From positions 1 to 64,000 of the forward strand of contig CAWFFB010000012.1 in assembly GCA_963814975.1 (NCBI GenBank): a stretch of 64,000 bases of DNA, written 5' to 3'. Positions within the stretch are counted from its first letter, which is position 1; each line of letters starts with the position of its first letter. This stretch comes from CAVUXJ01 sp963814975 (lineage in GTDB: Bacteria > Acidobacteriota > Vicinamibacteria > Vicinamibacterales > CAVVIG01). Positions 39,348 to 47,459 of this stretch are shown here, one piece after another. Under the pieces are notes generated by a model, which made no database searches, had not been told where the DNA came from, and saw only the letters and a program-made list of their open reading frames with translations. Position numbers and translations under genes: made by a program.

Positions 39348-39835
39348 GCCAGCCGGCATTCCGTCTCGAACCGGCAACCGAAGGTGATCTCGAGCTCATC
39401 CTTCGATTCATCAGAGAACTCGGGGCGTACGAACAACTGGCGCACGAAGTGGTCGCCACCGAAGAGGACTTGCGTGAATCGCTCTTCGGGTTGCAGCCGG
39501 CGGCCGAAGTCGTGATTGCTTATGCCGGCGACGAGCCCGCGGGATTCGCCGTGTATTTCCCCACGTTTTCCACGTTCCTCGGACGCCGCGGGTTGTACCT
39601 GGAAGATCTCTTTGTCGTGCCCGGCTGGCGCGGCCGCGGTCTGGGCCGGCGACTGCTCGCCTATGTCGCGCGCGTGGCCGTCGAACGCGGCTGCGGACGC
39701 CTCGAATGGTCGGTGCTGGACTGGAACGATCTGGCGCTCGGCGTGTACCGGAAGATCGGGGCGCGCTCCATGAACGAGTGGACCGTGCAGCGGCTCACCG
39801 GCGCAGCTCTTCGCGATCTCGCGTCGAGCGCGTGA
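39344..39835 (+). CDS. GNAT-family N-acetyltransferase
   Basis: 163 residues. The acetyl-CoA site motif VVPGWRGRGLGRRLLAY (R/Q-x-x-G-x-G/A type) and the YLEDLFVVP strand before it place it in the GNAT family, near the spermidine/thialysine acetyltransferase group in overall pattern. The substrate cannot be told. It is translationally coupled to the ABC ATPase. Its 3' end overlaps the convergent folK gene by 41 bases, so one of the two C-termini may be affected by an indel, though both look normal. Confidence 0.88.
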
Positions 39836-40283
39836 GCTCGTCGAGCAGTTCCGCGATCGACTTGCGTGTGGCCGGATCGCGCAGCGCGGGGGCGATTTCA
39901 GCCAATGGTTCGAGGACGAATCGCCGCTGCCGGAAACGCGGATGCGGGACCGTCAACCCCGGCTCGTCGACCATCTCAGCGCCAAACAGCACCAGATCGA
40001 GGTCGAGCGTGCGAGGCGCGCGCGCAAACGGACGCTGTCGCCCCCGCTCGGCTTCGATGGCCAGCAGCGCATCGAGCAGTTCCCGCGCCGACAGATGTGT
40101 TTCCCCGATCGCGGCCGCGTTCAGGAACGCCGGCTGCTGCCCCTCGACCCCTTCCGGTGCGGTTTCGTAGGAAGAGGACGCGCGAACGCCCCCGAGTAGC
40201 GTGCGCAACCGCCGGAGCGCGAACGCCACGTGAGCCTCCCGATCCCCGAGGTTCGAGCCGATGGCAACGGCGGCAAGCGACAA
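39795..40283 (-). CDS. folK: 2-amino-4-hydroxy-6-hydroxymethyldihydropteridine pyrophosphokinase
   Basis: 162 residues from the TTG at 40283, chosen because AAAGGGG lies seven bases upstream and the family opening AVAIGSNLGD follows directly. The signature RAPRTLDLDLVLFG and VPHPRFRQRRFVLEPL are complete. It transfers pyrophosphate from ATP to the pterin precursor in folate synthesis. Overlaps the convergent GNAT gene at its 3' end. No other fol gene is nearby. Confidence 0.93.
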   Translation of the reverse strand: MSLAAVAIGSNLGDREAHVAFALRRLRTLLGGVRASSSYETAPEGVEGQQPAFLNAAAIGETHLSARELLDALLAIEAERGRQRPFARAPRTLDLDLVLFGAEMVDEPGLTVPHPRFRQRRFVLEPLAEIAPALRDPATRKSIAELLDELTRSTRDREELRR

Positions 40284-40345
40284 GTCCGACCCCTTTCGGC
40301 GGGACGGGACGGGGGCACGCGCTGAAACCGCGCGGGGCCGCGCGG

Positions 40346-40936
40346 TCAGTTCACCCCGTCGCGCTTGGGCTGGGTATTGAGTTCGGCACCCGGAATGACG
40401 TGGGTATGCTGCCGGCAGACTTCTTCGTAGCGATCCGTTTGCTTGAAGAAATTTCCCATCGCGTAGCCGCACAACAGGGCAAACCCGTACCGGCTAGCCA
40501 AACCGTTCCACAGCAACTCGAGCTGAATAGCCGCATCTTCGCGGCCGTCCTTCCACAGCACGTCGACCATTTCGCCATAAGCGCGGACGAGCGTGCGATC
40601 CGATCGACCCTTCAGGAGATCGCCGATGATCCGGCCGATGCTGCCTTCGAACAGGGCGGGATCCGGTTTGTCGTCCACCATGAACGTGGCAAGCGTCCGG
40701 TGCGCATCGAGGACGCTCAACTCGCCGAGCGCCCGTGCCTTCTCCACATCAATCATCCGGCCGTTCAAATGCTCGAGAATTGCCGCGGTGTGCTCTGCCG
40801 TGGCGATGAGGATGGCCGGGTGTCCCTCGACGAGGCCCTGGCTGAGAAAGCCGGCGACCGTCGCGAACAAGCTGCTGTCGTTCTCGTAGAACTGGACGGC
40901 GTGATGGCGCGAGTGGATGGAGGAGGGCTTGTCCAT
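40346..40936 (-). CDS. MEDS-domain sensory protein
   Basis: 196 residues, consisting of little more than a single MEDS (methanogen/methylotroph DcmR sensory) domain: opening HHAVQFYENDSSLFATVAGFLSQGL, then GHPAILIATAEHTAAI and the RAYGEMVDVLW segment. In other proteins this domain sits in front of an HTH, kinase or anti-sigma-antagonist module; none is present here, so it would have to act on a partner. A TGCTATCGT extended -10 ends six bases before the ATG, so the transcript may be leaderless. Ligand unknown. Confidence 0.85.
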   Translation of the reverse strand: MDKPSSIHSRHHAVQFYENDSSLFATVAGFLSQGLVEGHPAILIATAEHTAAILEHLNGRMIDVEKARALGELSVLDAHRTLATFMVDDKPDPALFEGSIGRIIGDLLKGRSDRTLVRAYGEMVDVLWKDGREDAAIQLELLWNGLASRYGFALLCGYAMGNFFKQTDRYEEVCRQHTHVIPGAELNTQPKRDGVN

Positions 40937-40942
40937 CCGCTG

Positions 40943-40951
40943 ACGATAGCA
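40943..40951 (-). promoter_or_regulatory. candidate extended -10 of the MEDS gene
   Basis: Minus strand TGCTATCGT, ending six bases before the ATG at 40936. Transcription would begin at or within one base of the start codon. Confidence 0.4.
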
Positions 40952-40981
40952 CGCGCGATTGCTGAAAACCAGCGGTCAAGG

Positions 40982-41470
40982 CTACTCGATCCACCGCGTC
41001 GGCAGAACACCCCCAACGCGTGCGCCGACGTCCGGGGTCCTTCGGCCGAGCAGGTCGAGCTCGCCGGCCAATGCCTGCTCGAACGAGCGCTGCTGTTCGA
41101 GCACTTCGCCGAGGATGACACGCAGCATCCCGCGATGCCGCGCATTTTTCATCTGTTCCACCCGCGGTCGCCAGCGGTCAACGAACGCCTGAGCGGCTCG
41201 CGCATCGGCCTCGACCACGCGCCGCCACGCCTCCGGATCCTTTCCGAGTGGGGTGATGCCGGGTTCCTGGCCGTCGGACTGCACCAAGGCGCCCAGATCG
41301 GCAATCGCTGCCCCGACCCACGTGAGGTGGACCTCGTCGCGATTGAGGAAGTACTGATACGCGTTGTTGAGATCGTAGAGGCGGATGTGTCTGGCGCCTG
41401 CTTGATGCCGCAGGAGTTCGACCAGCTTGTCGCGATAGAACTCTTGCAGCAGCCCGGCCAGTTCGTTCAC
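40982..41470 (-). CDS. hypothetical protein downstream of the DksA-type gene
   Basis: 162 residues from the GTG at 41470, which overlaps the stop of the upstream gene by one base (TAGTG). Soluble and mostly helical; opens NELAGLLQEFYRDKLVELLRHQ. A conserved-looking ARHIRLYDLNNAYQYFLNRDEVHL segment and a C-terminal helix with MLRVILGEVLEQQ are seen. No catalytic motif recognised. Translational coupling to the DksA-type protein suggests a joint role, which is inference. Confidence 0.65.
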   Translation of the reverse strand: MNELAGLLQEFYRDKLVELLRHQAGARHIRLYDLNNAYQYFLNRDEVHLTWVGAAIADLGALVQSDGQEPGITPLGKDPEAWRRVVEADARAAQAFVDRWRPRVEQMKNARHRGMLRVILGEVLEQQRSFEQALAGELDLLGRRTPDVGARVGGVLPTRWIE

Positions 41471-41805
41471 TAGCCCTGCTTTTCCTTGCACGCAATGCAG
41501 ACGCGTGTCCAGGGAATGGCGTTCAGGCGCGCCTCGGCGATGGGCTCGCCGCAGTCGCGGCAGATGCCGTAGGTGCCCTTCTCGATGCGCACCAGCGCTT
41601 CCTCGATGGCCTGCAGAATCTTCGCGTCGGTCTGCTTCAGCTTCAGCTGAATGTGGACTTCGTTGTTACCGCTCGCCTGATCCGCCATGTCGCCCTGGCG
41701 GGTGTTGTTTTCCATCGAGGCCTGCAGCGGCTTGATGCCGCCGGTCCCGAGAATCTCGCTCCGCTTCTTGAGGAGAGCGTCTTTGTAGCTTACCGCTTCG
41801 TGCAT
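41470..41805 (-). CDS. DksA/TraR-type C4 zinc-finger protein
   Basis: 111 residues from the ATG at 41805 (AAGG eight bases upstream); a GTG at 41850 would extend it by 15 residues but lies on top of the promoter. Coiled-coil N-terminal half (QLKLKQTDAKILQAIEEALVRIE), then the C4 finger CRDCGEPIAEARLNAIPWTR followed by VCIAC. DksA proteins bind the RNA polymerase secondary channel and mediate stringent control with ppGpp. The acidic tip residues of DksA (DxxDxA) are not evident; the coiled coil lacks them, so activity may be TraR-like or different. Confidence 0.87.
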   Translation of the reverse strand: MHEAVSYKDALLKKRSEILGTGGIKPLQASMENNTRQGDMADQASGNNEVHIQLKLKQTDAKILQAIEEALVRIEKGTYGICRDCGEPIAEARLNAIPWTRVCIACKEKQG

Positions 41806-41858
41806 CGTCGCCTTCGGCTCCTGTCCTGGCCAGACCGCCAGGGTCATCACAACAAACT

Positions 41859-41867
41859 ATCATAGCA
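41859..41867 (-). promoter_or_regulatory. extended -10 promoter of the DksA-type gene
   Basis: Minus strand TGCTATGAT, about 48 bases upstream of the chosen ATG at 41805 and in the short gap after the AzgA gene. Supports the shorter start. Confidence 0.5.
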
Positions 41868-41875
41868 TTCCCCTC

Positions 41876-43201
41876 TTATCTGAGAAACGCGTAGCGCGCG
41901 AGGAACAACACCGCAAACACGAACAGGAGCGGGTGAATCTCGCGGCGCAGTCCGCAGGCGCTCTTCAGGACGACATGTGCGATCACGCCGAATGCCACAC
42001 CCTCCGTGATACTGACCGCGAGTGGCATCAGGATCAGGGTCAGGAACGCTGGAATCGCCTCCGCGGGATCCTCCCAGGCGACATGGCGCAGGCCGCCGAG
42101 CATCATCGTCCCCACCAGAATCAGCGCCGGTGCGACGACCGGATAGAGGGTCGTTGCGCCGACTGCGTACCCGCCGCCGATCATCCGGACCAGCGGATGG
42201 AAGAACAGCGACAAGAGAAACAGACCAGCGGTCACCAGGCCTGCGAGTCCCGTCCGGCCCCCGGCCGCCACGCCTGCTCCGCTTTCGATGTAGGCGGTCA
42301 CCGTGGAGGTACCGAGCATCGCTCCAGCAACGGTGCCGACCGCGTCCGCAAGCAGCGCTTGCCGCGCCCGCGGCAGGGTGCCGTCCCGTATGAACCCCGC
42401 CTGCTCGCCGACGCCGACGAGGGTTCCGACCGAGTCAAACAACGCGAGGAGCAGGAACACAAGCACGACCGGGATCATCGCCGGCTGCACGGCGGAGAGA
42501 ACGTCGAGCTGCAGGAACGTCGGCGCGATCGACGGCGGGACGCCGGCGATGCCCTGGTACCGCACGATTCCAAGCGGTACCCCCATTGCCGTGCTCGCGA
42601 GCATGCCCCACAGCATCGCGCCCGGGACGCGGCGCACAGTCAGCACGGCGGTCACAGTAAGACCCGCGAGGGCGATCGCAACCGGCCGGCTGTGCAGATC
42701 GCTGAGTGCGACGAGCGTTCCCGGCGCGGCGACGATCACGCCCGCCCACTCGAGGCCGATGGTGGCGATGAGCAGGCCGATCCCCGCCGCGATCGCGTGC
42801 TTCAGCGACGCCGGAATGGCGGTAATCAGCTGCTCGCGAAGGCCGATGCCGGCGGTGACTATGAAAACAGCGCCGGCGACCGCCACCGCTCCGAGCGCGA
42901 CCTGCCACGGCACCTTCATGCCAAGAACGACGGTGTAGGCGAAGAAGAAGTTATGCCCCATCGCCGGCGCCACGGCGATGGGGTAGTTGGCGAGCAGCGC
43001 CATGAGCGTCGTCGCGAACGCGGTCGACAGACAGGTGGCGACCAGCACCGCGCCGAGGTCCATGCCGGCGGCGCCGAGGACCGCGGGTTGCACGAAGATG
43101 ATGTAGGCCATCGCCAGAAACGTGGTGACGCCGGCGATCGCTTCTGTCCGGACGGTGGTCCCGTGCGCGGATAGTTCAAAGTATCGTTCGAGCAGATGCA
43201 T
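41876..43201 (-). CDS. AzgA-family guanine/hypoxanthine permease
   Basis: 441 residues from the ATG at 43201 (MHLLERYFELSAHGTTVRTE, the usual AzgA start). About 12 membrane helices. Family marks: TTFLAMAYIIFVQPAVL, PAMGHNFFFAYTVV, LFDSVGTLVGV and GTSTVTAYIESGAGVAAGGRTG. A proton-coupled purine transporter of the inner membrane. The longer reading upstream is not supported. No purine riboswitch is visible in front. Confidence 0.93.
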   Translation of the reverse strand: MHLLERYFELSAHGTTVRTEAIAGVTTFLAMAYIIFVQPAVLGAAGMDLGAVLVATCLSTAFATTLMALLANYPIAVAPAMGHNFFFAYTVVLGMKVPWQVALGAVAVAGAVFIVTAGIGLREQLITAIPASLKHAIAAGIGLLIATIGLEWAGVIVAAPGTLVALSDLHSRPVAIALAGLTVTAVLTVRRVPGAMLWGMLASTAMGVPLGIVRYQGIAGVPPSIAPTFLQLDVLSAVQPAMIPVVLVFLLLALFDSVGTLVGVGEQAGFIRDGTLPRARQALLADAVGTVAGAMLGTSTVTAYIESGAGVAAGGRTGLAGLVTAGLFLLSLFFHPLVRMIGGGYAVGATTLYPVVAPALILVGTMMLGGLRHVAWEDPAEAIPAFLTLILMPLAVSITEGVAFGVIAHVVLKSACGLRREIHPLLFVFAVLFLARYAFLR

Positions 43202-43261
43202 TCGCACGGCAATCGACCGCCTCGTCATGAGGGCCGCCACCACAACACGAAAGACTGAGAC

Positions 43262-43333
43262 GTGCAAGTCTCAAGTCTGAGGTTTCAAGTCTCAAGTCCG
43301 ATCTGCTCAGGTTTTACACTTCAGGTTTGCAGG
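43262..43333. repeat. heptamer array between ybbP-like gene and azgA
   Basis: CAAGTCT occurs three times in seven-base phase with GAGGTTT and CAAGTCC between and after. A weaker right part (from about 43305) carries TTCAGG units. It fills the gap between two tandem minus-strand genes. Confidence 0.7.
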
Positions 43334-43343
43334 CGAAGGACGC

Positions 43344-45879
43344 TCACTCCGCCCGAAGCGTGCCGAGCGGCTTGTGCCGGAGGACATCGAGGCTCGAGAG
43401 CACGCCGATGGCGGCAACCAGAATGCCTGTCACCACGACCCCGCCGACGTGCTCGCCGGCGGCCACCCGCCAGGGGATGTCGAGCGCGTAGCGGCTGATG
43501 CCCCACGTGAGCACCACGGCGCCCAGCGACCCGACGAGGCCCGCGAGCAGGCCGAGAGCGCCGTACTCGAGCATGAGCATCTGCGCGATGAGGCGGGTAT
43601 TCGCGCCGAGCGTCTTGAAGACGGCTGCTTCGTACACGCGCTGGAACTTCGTCATCGCCACTGCGCCCACGAGAATCAGTGCACCGCTGAACAGGACGAG
43701 CCCACCCACCACGCTGATGGCCACGGTGACCTTCGACATCACGTCCCGGATGGTCGCGAGAATCTCGCGGAAATCGATCGCCGACACATTCGGGAACTGA
43801 TCAACCAGGTCGTGCTGGAAGCGGGCGCGCGCCTCGACGCCGACTGGTCCCTTGAGCGGGGCGATATAGCTGTGCGGCATCTGGTCGAGGGGGCCTGGGC
43901 GAAACACGAACATGAACCCGCCGCTTCTGGAATCCCTCCAGTCCACATCCCGGATGCTCATCACGCGCGCGGCGATCGTCCGGCCGAGGATGTCGAAGCG
44001 GACCGTGTCGCCCACATTGATGCGAAATCGCTCGTGGACGCTCTGCTCCACCGACACCTCGGCTTCCGGCGACGGACCGCTCCAGAAAGACCCGGCGGTC
44101 ACCCGCTCGTTCGCCTCCAGCTGGTCGCGGTAGGTGATCGTGTATTCGCGGGCCAGAGAGCCACGGGCGCGCACATCCTCGAAGCTCTCGAGCTGTGTCT
44201 GGCGGCCACTCACGCCGGTCACGCGCGCGCGCAAGACCGGCAGCAAGCGGAAGGGTCCCGCGCCGTGCGCGGTGTCGGCCAGGAAGGTACGAACGCCATC
44301 GACCTGGTCGCGCTGAATGTCCATCAGAAACATGTCGGGGGCCTCTTCGCCGACCTGCACCGAGAACTCTTCCAGCAGGCTGGCCTGGAGCGACCGGACG
44401 CCGACGATGAAGAACGCGCCGAGGCCGACGGCTAACAGGACAACGCGTGTCTGATTTCCCGGACGGGACAGGTGGAGCACCGCGTGGCGGAGCGGAAACC
44501 AGCGGGCCCTGGCCAGCGGCCTGATGGCGCGAATCAGCGCCGCGGCCGGCGGATTGCAGGGCGAACGCGACCCCGCAGAAGCCCGCGCAGACGATCAAGC
44601 CGATGCGAAGCGACGACACCTGCCAGGCCGTCAGCGCGACGAGGGCCGCCGTCACGAACACCATCGCGGCAATGCGCGTCCAATCGAAACGGGCGGGCGC
44701 CGGTTCGTCGCGGAGAAGCAGCGAGGGTTTGACGAGCCGGATGTGCAGCAACGGCACCACCGAAAACAGCAGCGAGACGAGCACGCCGATCCCGACGCCC
44801 TGCGCCGCGGCGCTCACGCTCACCCCGTACTCCGCCTCGGCGAGCAGCGGCGTCGAGCGGTCGATCACCAAGGGAACGGCGGCGATCGCCACGCTCGCCA
44901 GCGCCACGCCAAGCAGGCTTCCCGCGAGGCCAAGCGCCATCACCTGCAGCATGTAGACGCTGATGATCTGCCGGCTGCGGGCGCCGACGCACTTGAGCAC
45001 CGCGATGCTGCGCATCTTCTGGTGCACGAAGACGCGCGTGACGCTCGACACCGCGATCCCGCCCAGAATCACGATGACCAGGCCGACCATGCTGAGATAA
45101 TTCTCGGCGCGCTCGAAGTCCCGGCCGACCTCGTCGTCGGTGCCCCGGTACGACCGGACCGTCACGAACTCGTCGGTGAAGCCGTCGCGCAGCGAGGTGA
45201 CCAACGGTTCGATGCGGTTTTCGGGCAGACGCACGGCCAGAACCCGACGGATACGGCTGCCGACGCTCATGAGGCCCGTTGCGGGAAGATCCGCCGAGTC
45301 GATGAGGACGCGGGGCCCGAGGCTGAAGCCGCCAATCCGGCGGCCAGGCTCGTTCAAAATGATCCCGCGGATCGTGAACGTGCTCTGACCGATGACAACC
45401 GGATCGCCGACCTTCAATGCCAGCGCCGTCAGCAGCTCGGGGCGGACCAGCGCGCCGCGGTCTTTGAGCAACCCATGTGAGTACGGCAGTCCGCCTTCGA
45501 GGAGAACCGTGCCGTATAGCGGGAACGCACCCTCCACCGCTCGCAGCTCGACCATCCGCGCCGTGCTGCGATCGGGATCGGCGGGCCGCACCATCGTCGG
45601 CGTCTCGATGCTCTCCGTTCGCTCGACGGCGCCAGCTTCGGCCAGACCGCTTTCGATCACCTGCCGCGCCGCCGGCGTCCATGCGCGGGTCGTCGAGATC
45701 AACACGTCACCGGCAATCAGCACCTTCGCCTCGCGCCCGAACACGACGCGCACGCTCTGAATGATCGACCGCAGCGCCACGATCGCGGCGACCCCGATCG
45801 CGATGCACACGAAAAAGAACAGCAACCGCCGCCACGACGCGCGCGTTTCGCGCAGCGCCATGGCGAGCACGAACCTCAT
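43344..45879 (-). CDS. YbbP-type ABC transporter permease (one frameshift)
   Basis: 844 residues after removing one extra base near 44550, where FALQSAA joins AALIRAIRPL. Two FtsX-like membrane domains: N-terminal helix (LLFFFVCIAIGVAAIVAL), a periplasmic domain, three helices at about 270-420, a further pair of helices, then a second periplasmic domain and three C-terminal helices (LVLFSGALILVGAVAMTKFQ). This is the long two-unit permease layout of YbbP. Follows the YbbA-like ATPase with a four-base overlap and, upstream, the TesA-like lipoprotein. Substrate unknown. Confidence 0.85.
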
Positions 45880-46539
45880 CGGTCCACCACACGGCCGTCG
45901 CGCAAGACCATCCGGGCGTCCGCCTGCGCGGCCAGCTCGGCGTCATGGGTGACGAGCACCAGGGTCGTGCCTCGCGTCCTGTGAATGTCCCTCAGCAGAT
46001 CCATGATGTGCCGGCCGTTCGCGCTGTCGAGATTTCCGGTTGGCTCGTCGGCCAGGACAATCGGCGGATCGTTGGCCAGTGCGCGCGCGAGCGCCACTCG
46101 CTGCTGCTCACCGCCCGAGAGCTGCGACGGGTAGTGGTGCGCCCGTCCGGTGAGCCCCACCTCGTCGAGCAGCATCTTGGCGCGCGGGCCGGCATCCGCG
46201 ACGCCGGCGATCTCCATGGGAACCGCCACGTTCTCGTGCGCGGTCAGCGACGGGATGAGGTGGAAAAACTGGAACACGAATCCGATCTTCTCGCCCCGCA
46301 GCTTCGCCAGCGCGTCCTCGCCGAGTCTGGTGATGTCGACGCCATCGATCACCACCGAGCCCGAGGTCGGCGAATCGAGGCCGGCAATCAGCCCGAGCAG
46401 CGTCGATTTACCGCTGCCTGACGGACCGACAATCGCGATGAATTGGCCACGCGGGATGGCGGCCGTGAGCGGCTGGAGAATCGTGAGCGGCTCGCTGCCG
46501 CTCAGTCACCGTTTTTGAAACCTCGCGGAGCTCGATCAT
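45876..46539 (-). CDS. YbbA-type ABC transporter ATP-binding protein (one frameshift)
   Basis: 220 residues after removing one extra C near 46500, which restores VTEGSEPLTIL ahead of Walker A (VGPSGSGKST). Q-loop FVFQFFHLIPSLTAHENV, signature LSGGEQQRVALARA, Walker B VLADEPTGNLD, H-loop LVTHD. Its ATG overlaps the stop of the esterase gene (ATGA) and its 3' end overlaps the permease gene. E. coli has tesA next to ybbAP as well. Confidence 0.87.
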
Positions 46540-47267
46540 GAACCTGGAGGGCCTTCCGTTCGCCGCGGAGAAGGGGCCTTCTCCAGAACGGGCCGCAGCA
46601 CGGCCCACACGTTGTCGGCCACGAGCGTGGCACCTTCGGCGTTCGGATGAATGCCGTCCGACTGGTTCATCGCCAGGCGGCCGGCCACTCCCTCGAGAAG
46701 GAACGGCACCAGCGCGGTGCGATACTGCTTGGCGAGCGCTGGAAAAATCTCCCGAAACTCGACGACGTAAGCGCGGCCAAAATTCGGCGGCGCCTCCATG
46801 CCCGCGAGGACGACCGCGATGCCTCGCGCCTGCGCGGCTTCGATCATCTGAGCGAGGTTGCGGCGCAGCTGATCGGGCGGCAAGCCACGCAAGCCGTCGT
46901 TCGCTCCCAGCGCCAGGACGAGCGCCCGTACGTCGCCTTCGAGCGCCCAATCGAGTCGCCGCAAGCCACCGGCCGACGTTTCGCCGGAGACGCCGGCATT
47001 GACGACTTCGTAGTTCAACCCGGCCGCGTCGACACGCCGCTGAAGAAGCGCCGGATACGCCTCTTCGGGACGCACTCCCAGGCCGGCGGTGAGACTGTCT
47101 CCGAATGCCACGATCCTCGGCCGTACCGCGATCGTCTGCGGCGTCTCCTCGACCCTCGGCGGAGATGGGGGCGGCGCATTGACACCCGCCATCCGGTCGC
47201 CAGGTCCGCAGGCCGCGGCGGCGATACATAACGCGCACGCGCCGCGGAGAAGCCTTCTGGAGTTCAT
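46536..47267 (-). CDS. GDSL/SGNH arylesterase-type lipoprotein, TesA-like
   Basis: 243 residues from the ATG at 47267. N-terminal signal with a lipobox-like end (CIAAAACGPGD, Cys about residue 20), so it is probably a lipoprotein. Catalytic blocks: Ser in FGDSLTAGLG, Gly in VSGETSAGG, Asn in LGANDGLRG, and Asp/His in DGIHPNAEG. The family includes TesA acyl-CoA thioesterase/lysophospholipase. First gene of the tesA-ybbA-ybbP-type operon; the next gene starts inside its stop. Confidence 0.9.
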   Translation of the reverse strand: MNSRRLLRGACALCIAAAACGPGDRMAGVNAPPPSPPRVEETPQTIAVRPRIVAFGDSLTAGLGVRPEEAYPALLQRRVDAAGLNYEVVNAGVSGETSAGGLRRLDWALEGDVRALVLALGANDGLRGLPPDQLRRNLAQMIEAAQARGIAVVLAGMEAPPNFGRAYVVEFREIFPALAKQYRTALVPFLLEGVAGRLAMNQSDGIHPNAEGATLVADNVWAVLRPVLEKAPSPRRTEGPPGS

Positions 47268-47296
47268 TGAGTTCACTATCGACCAATCACAGGTCG

Positions 47297-47352
47297 AGGG
47301 AACGGAGAGCACGGAGGAAACGGATTAACAACCGTTCCCTCCGTAACCGTTC
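47297..47352. repeat. inverted 9-base arrays between divergent tesA-like gene and pgi
   Basis: Left arm ACGGAGAGC and ACGGAGGAA in nine-base phase; right arm from about 47331 has CCGTTCCCT and CCGTAACCG, the inverted complement. The two arms are separated by five bases only, so a long stem-loop is possible. Confidence 0.75.
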
Positions 47353-47447
47353 GCTGGTGGTTCAGATGGGTCGAAGCAGCACATTCGAAACCGGCGCCCA
47401 TCCTGAAAGTCAATCGTCAACTGTCAGCCGTGAACCGGCCCCTGAAG

Positions 47448-47453
47448 TATTCT
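47448..47453 (+). promoter_or_regulatory. candidate -10 of pgi (leaderless)
   Basis: TATTCT six bases before the ATG at 47460. There is no Shine-Dalgarno sequence and the -35 is weak, so this is only a suggestion of a leaderless message. Confidence 0.3.
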
Positions 47454-47459
47454 ACCGTC

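Noticed and set aside
43202..43261. Purine riboswitch in front of the AzgA permease gene
   Set aside because: The upstream 60 bases lack the conserved purine-aptamer core and run straight into a heptamer array.
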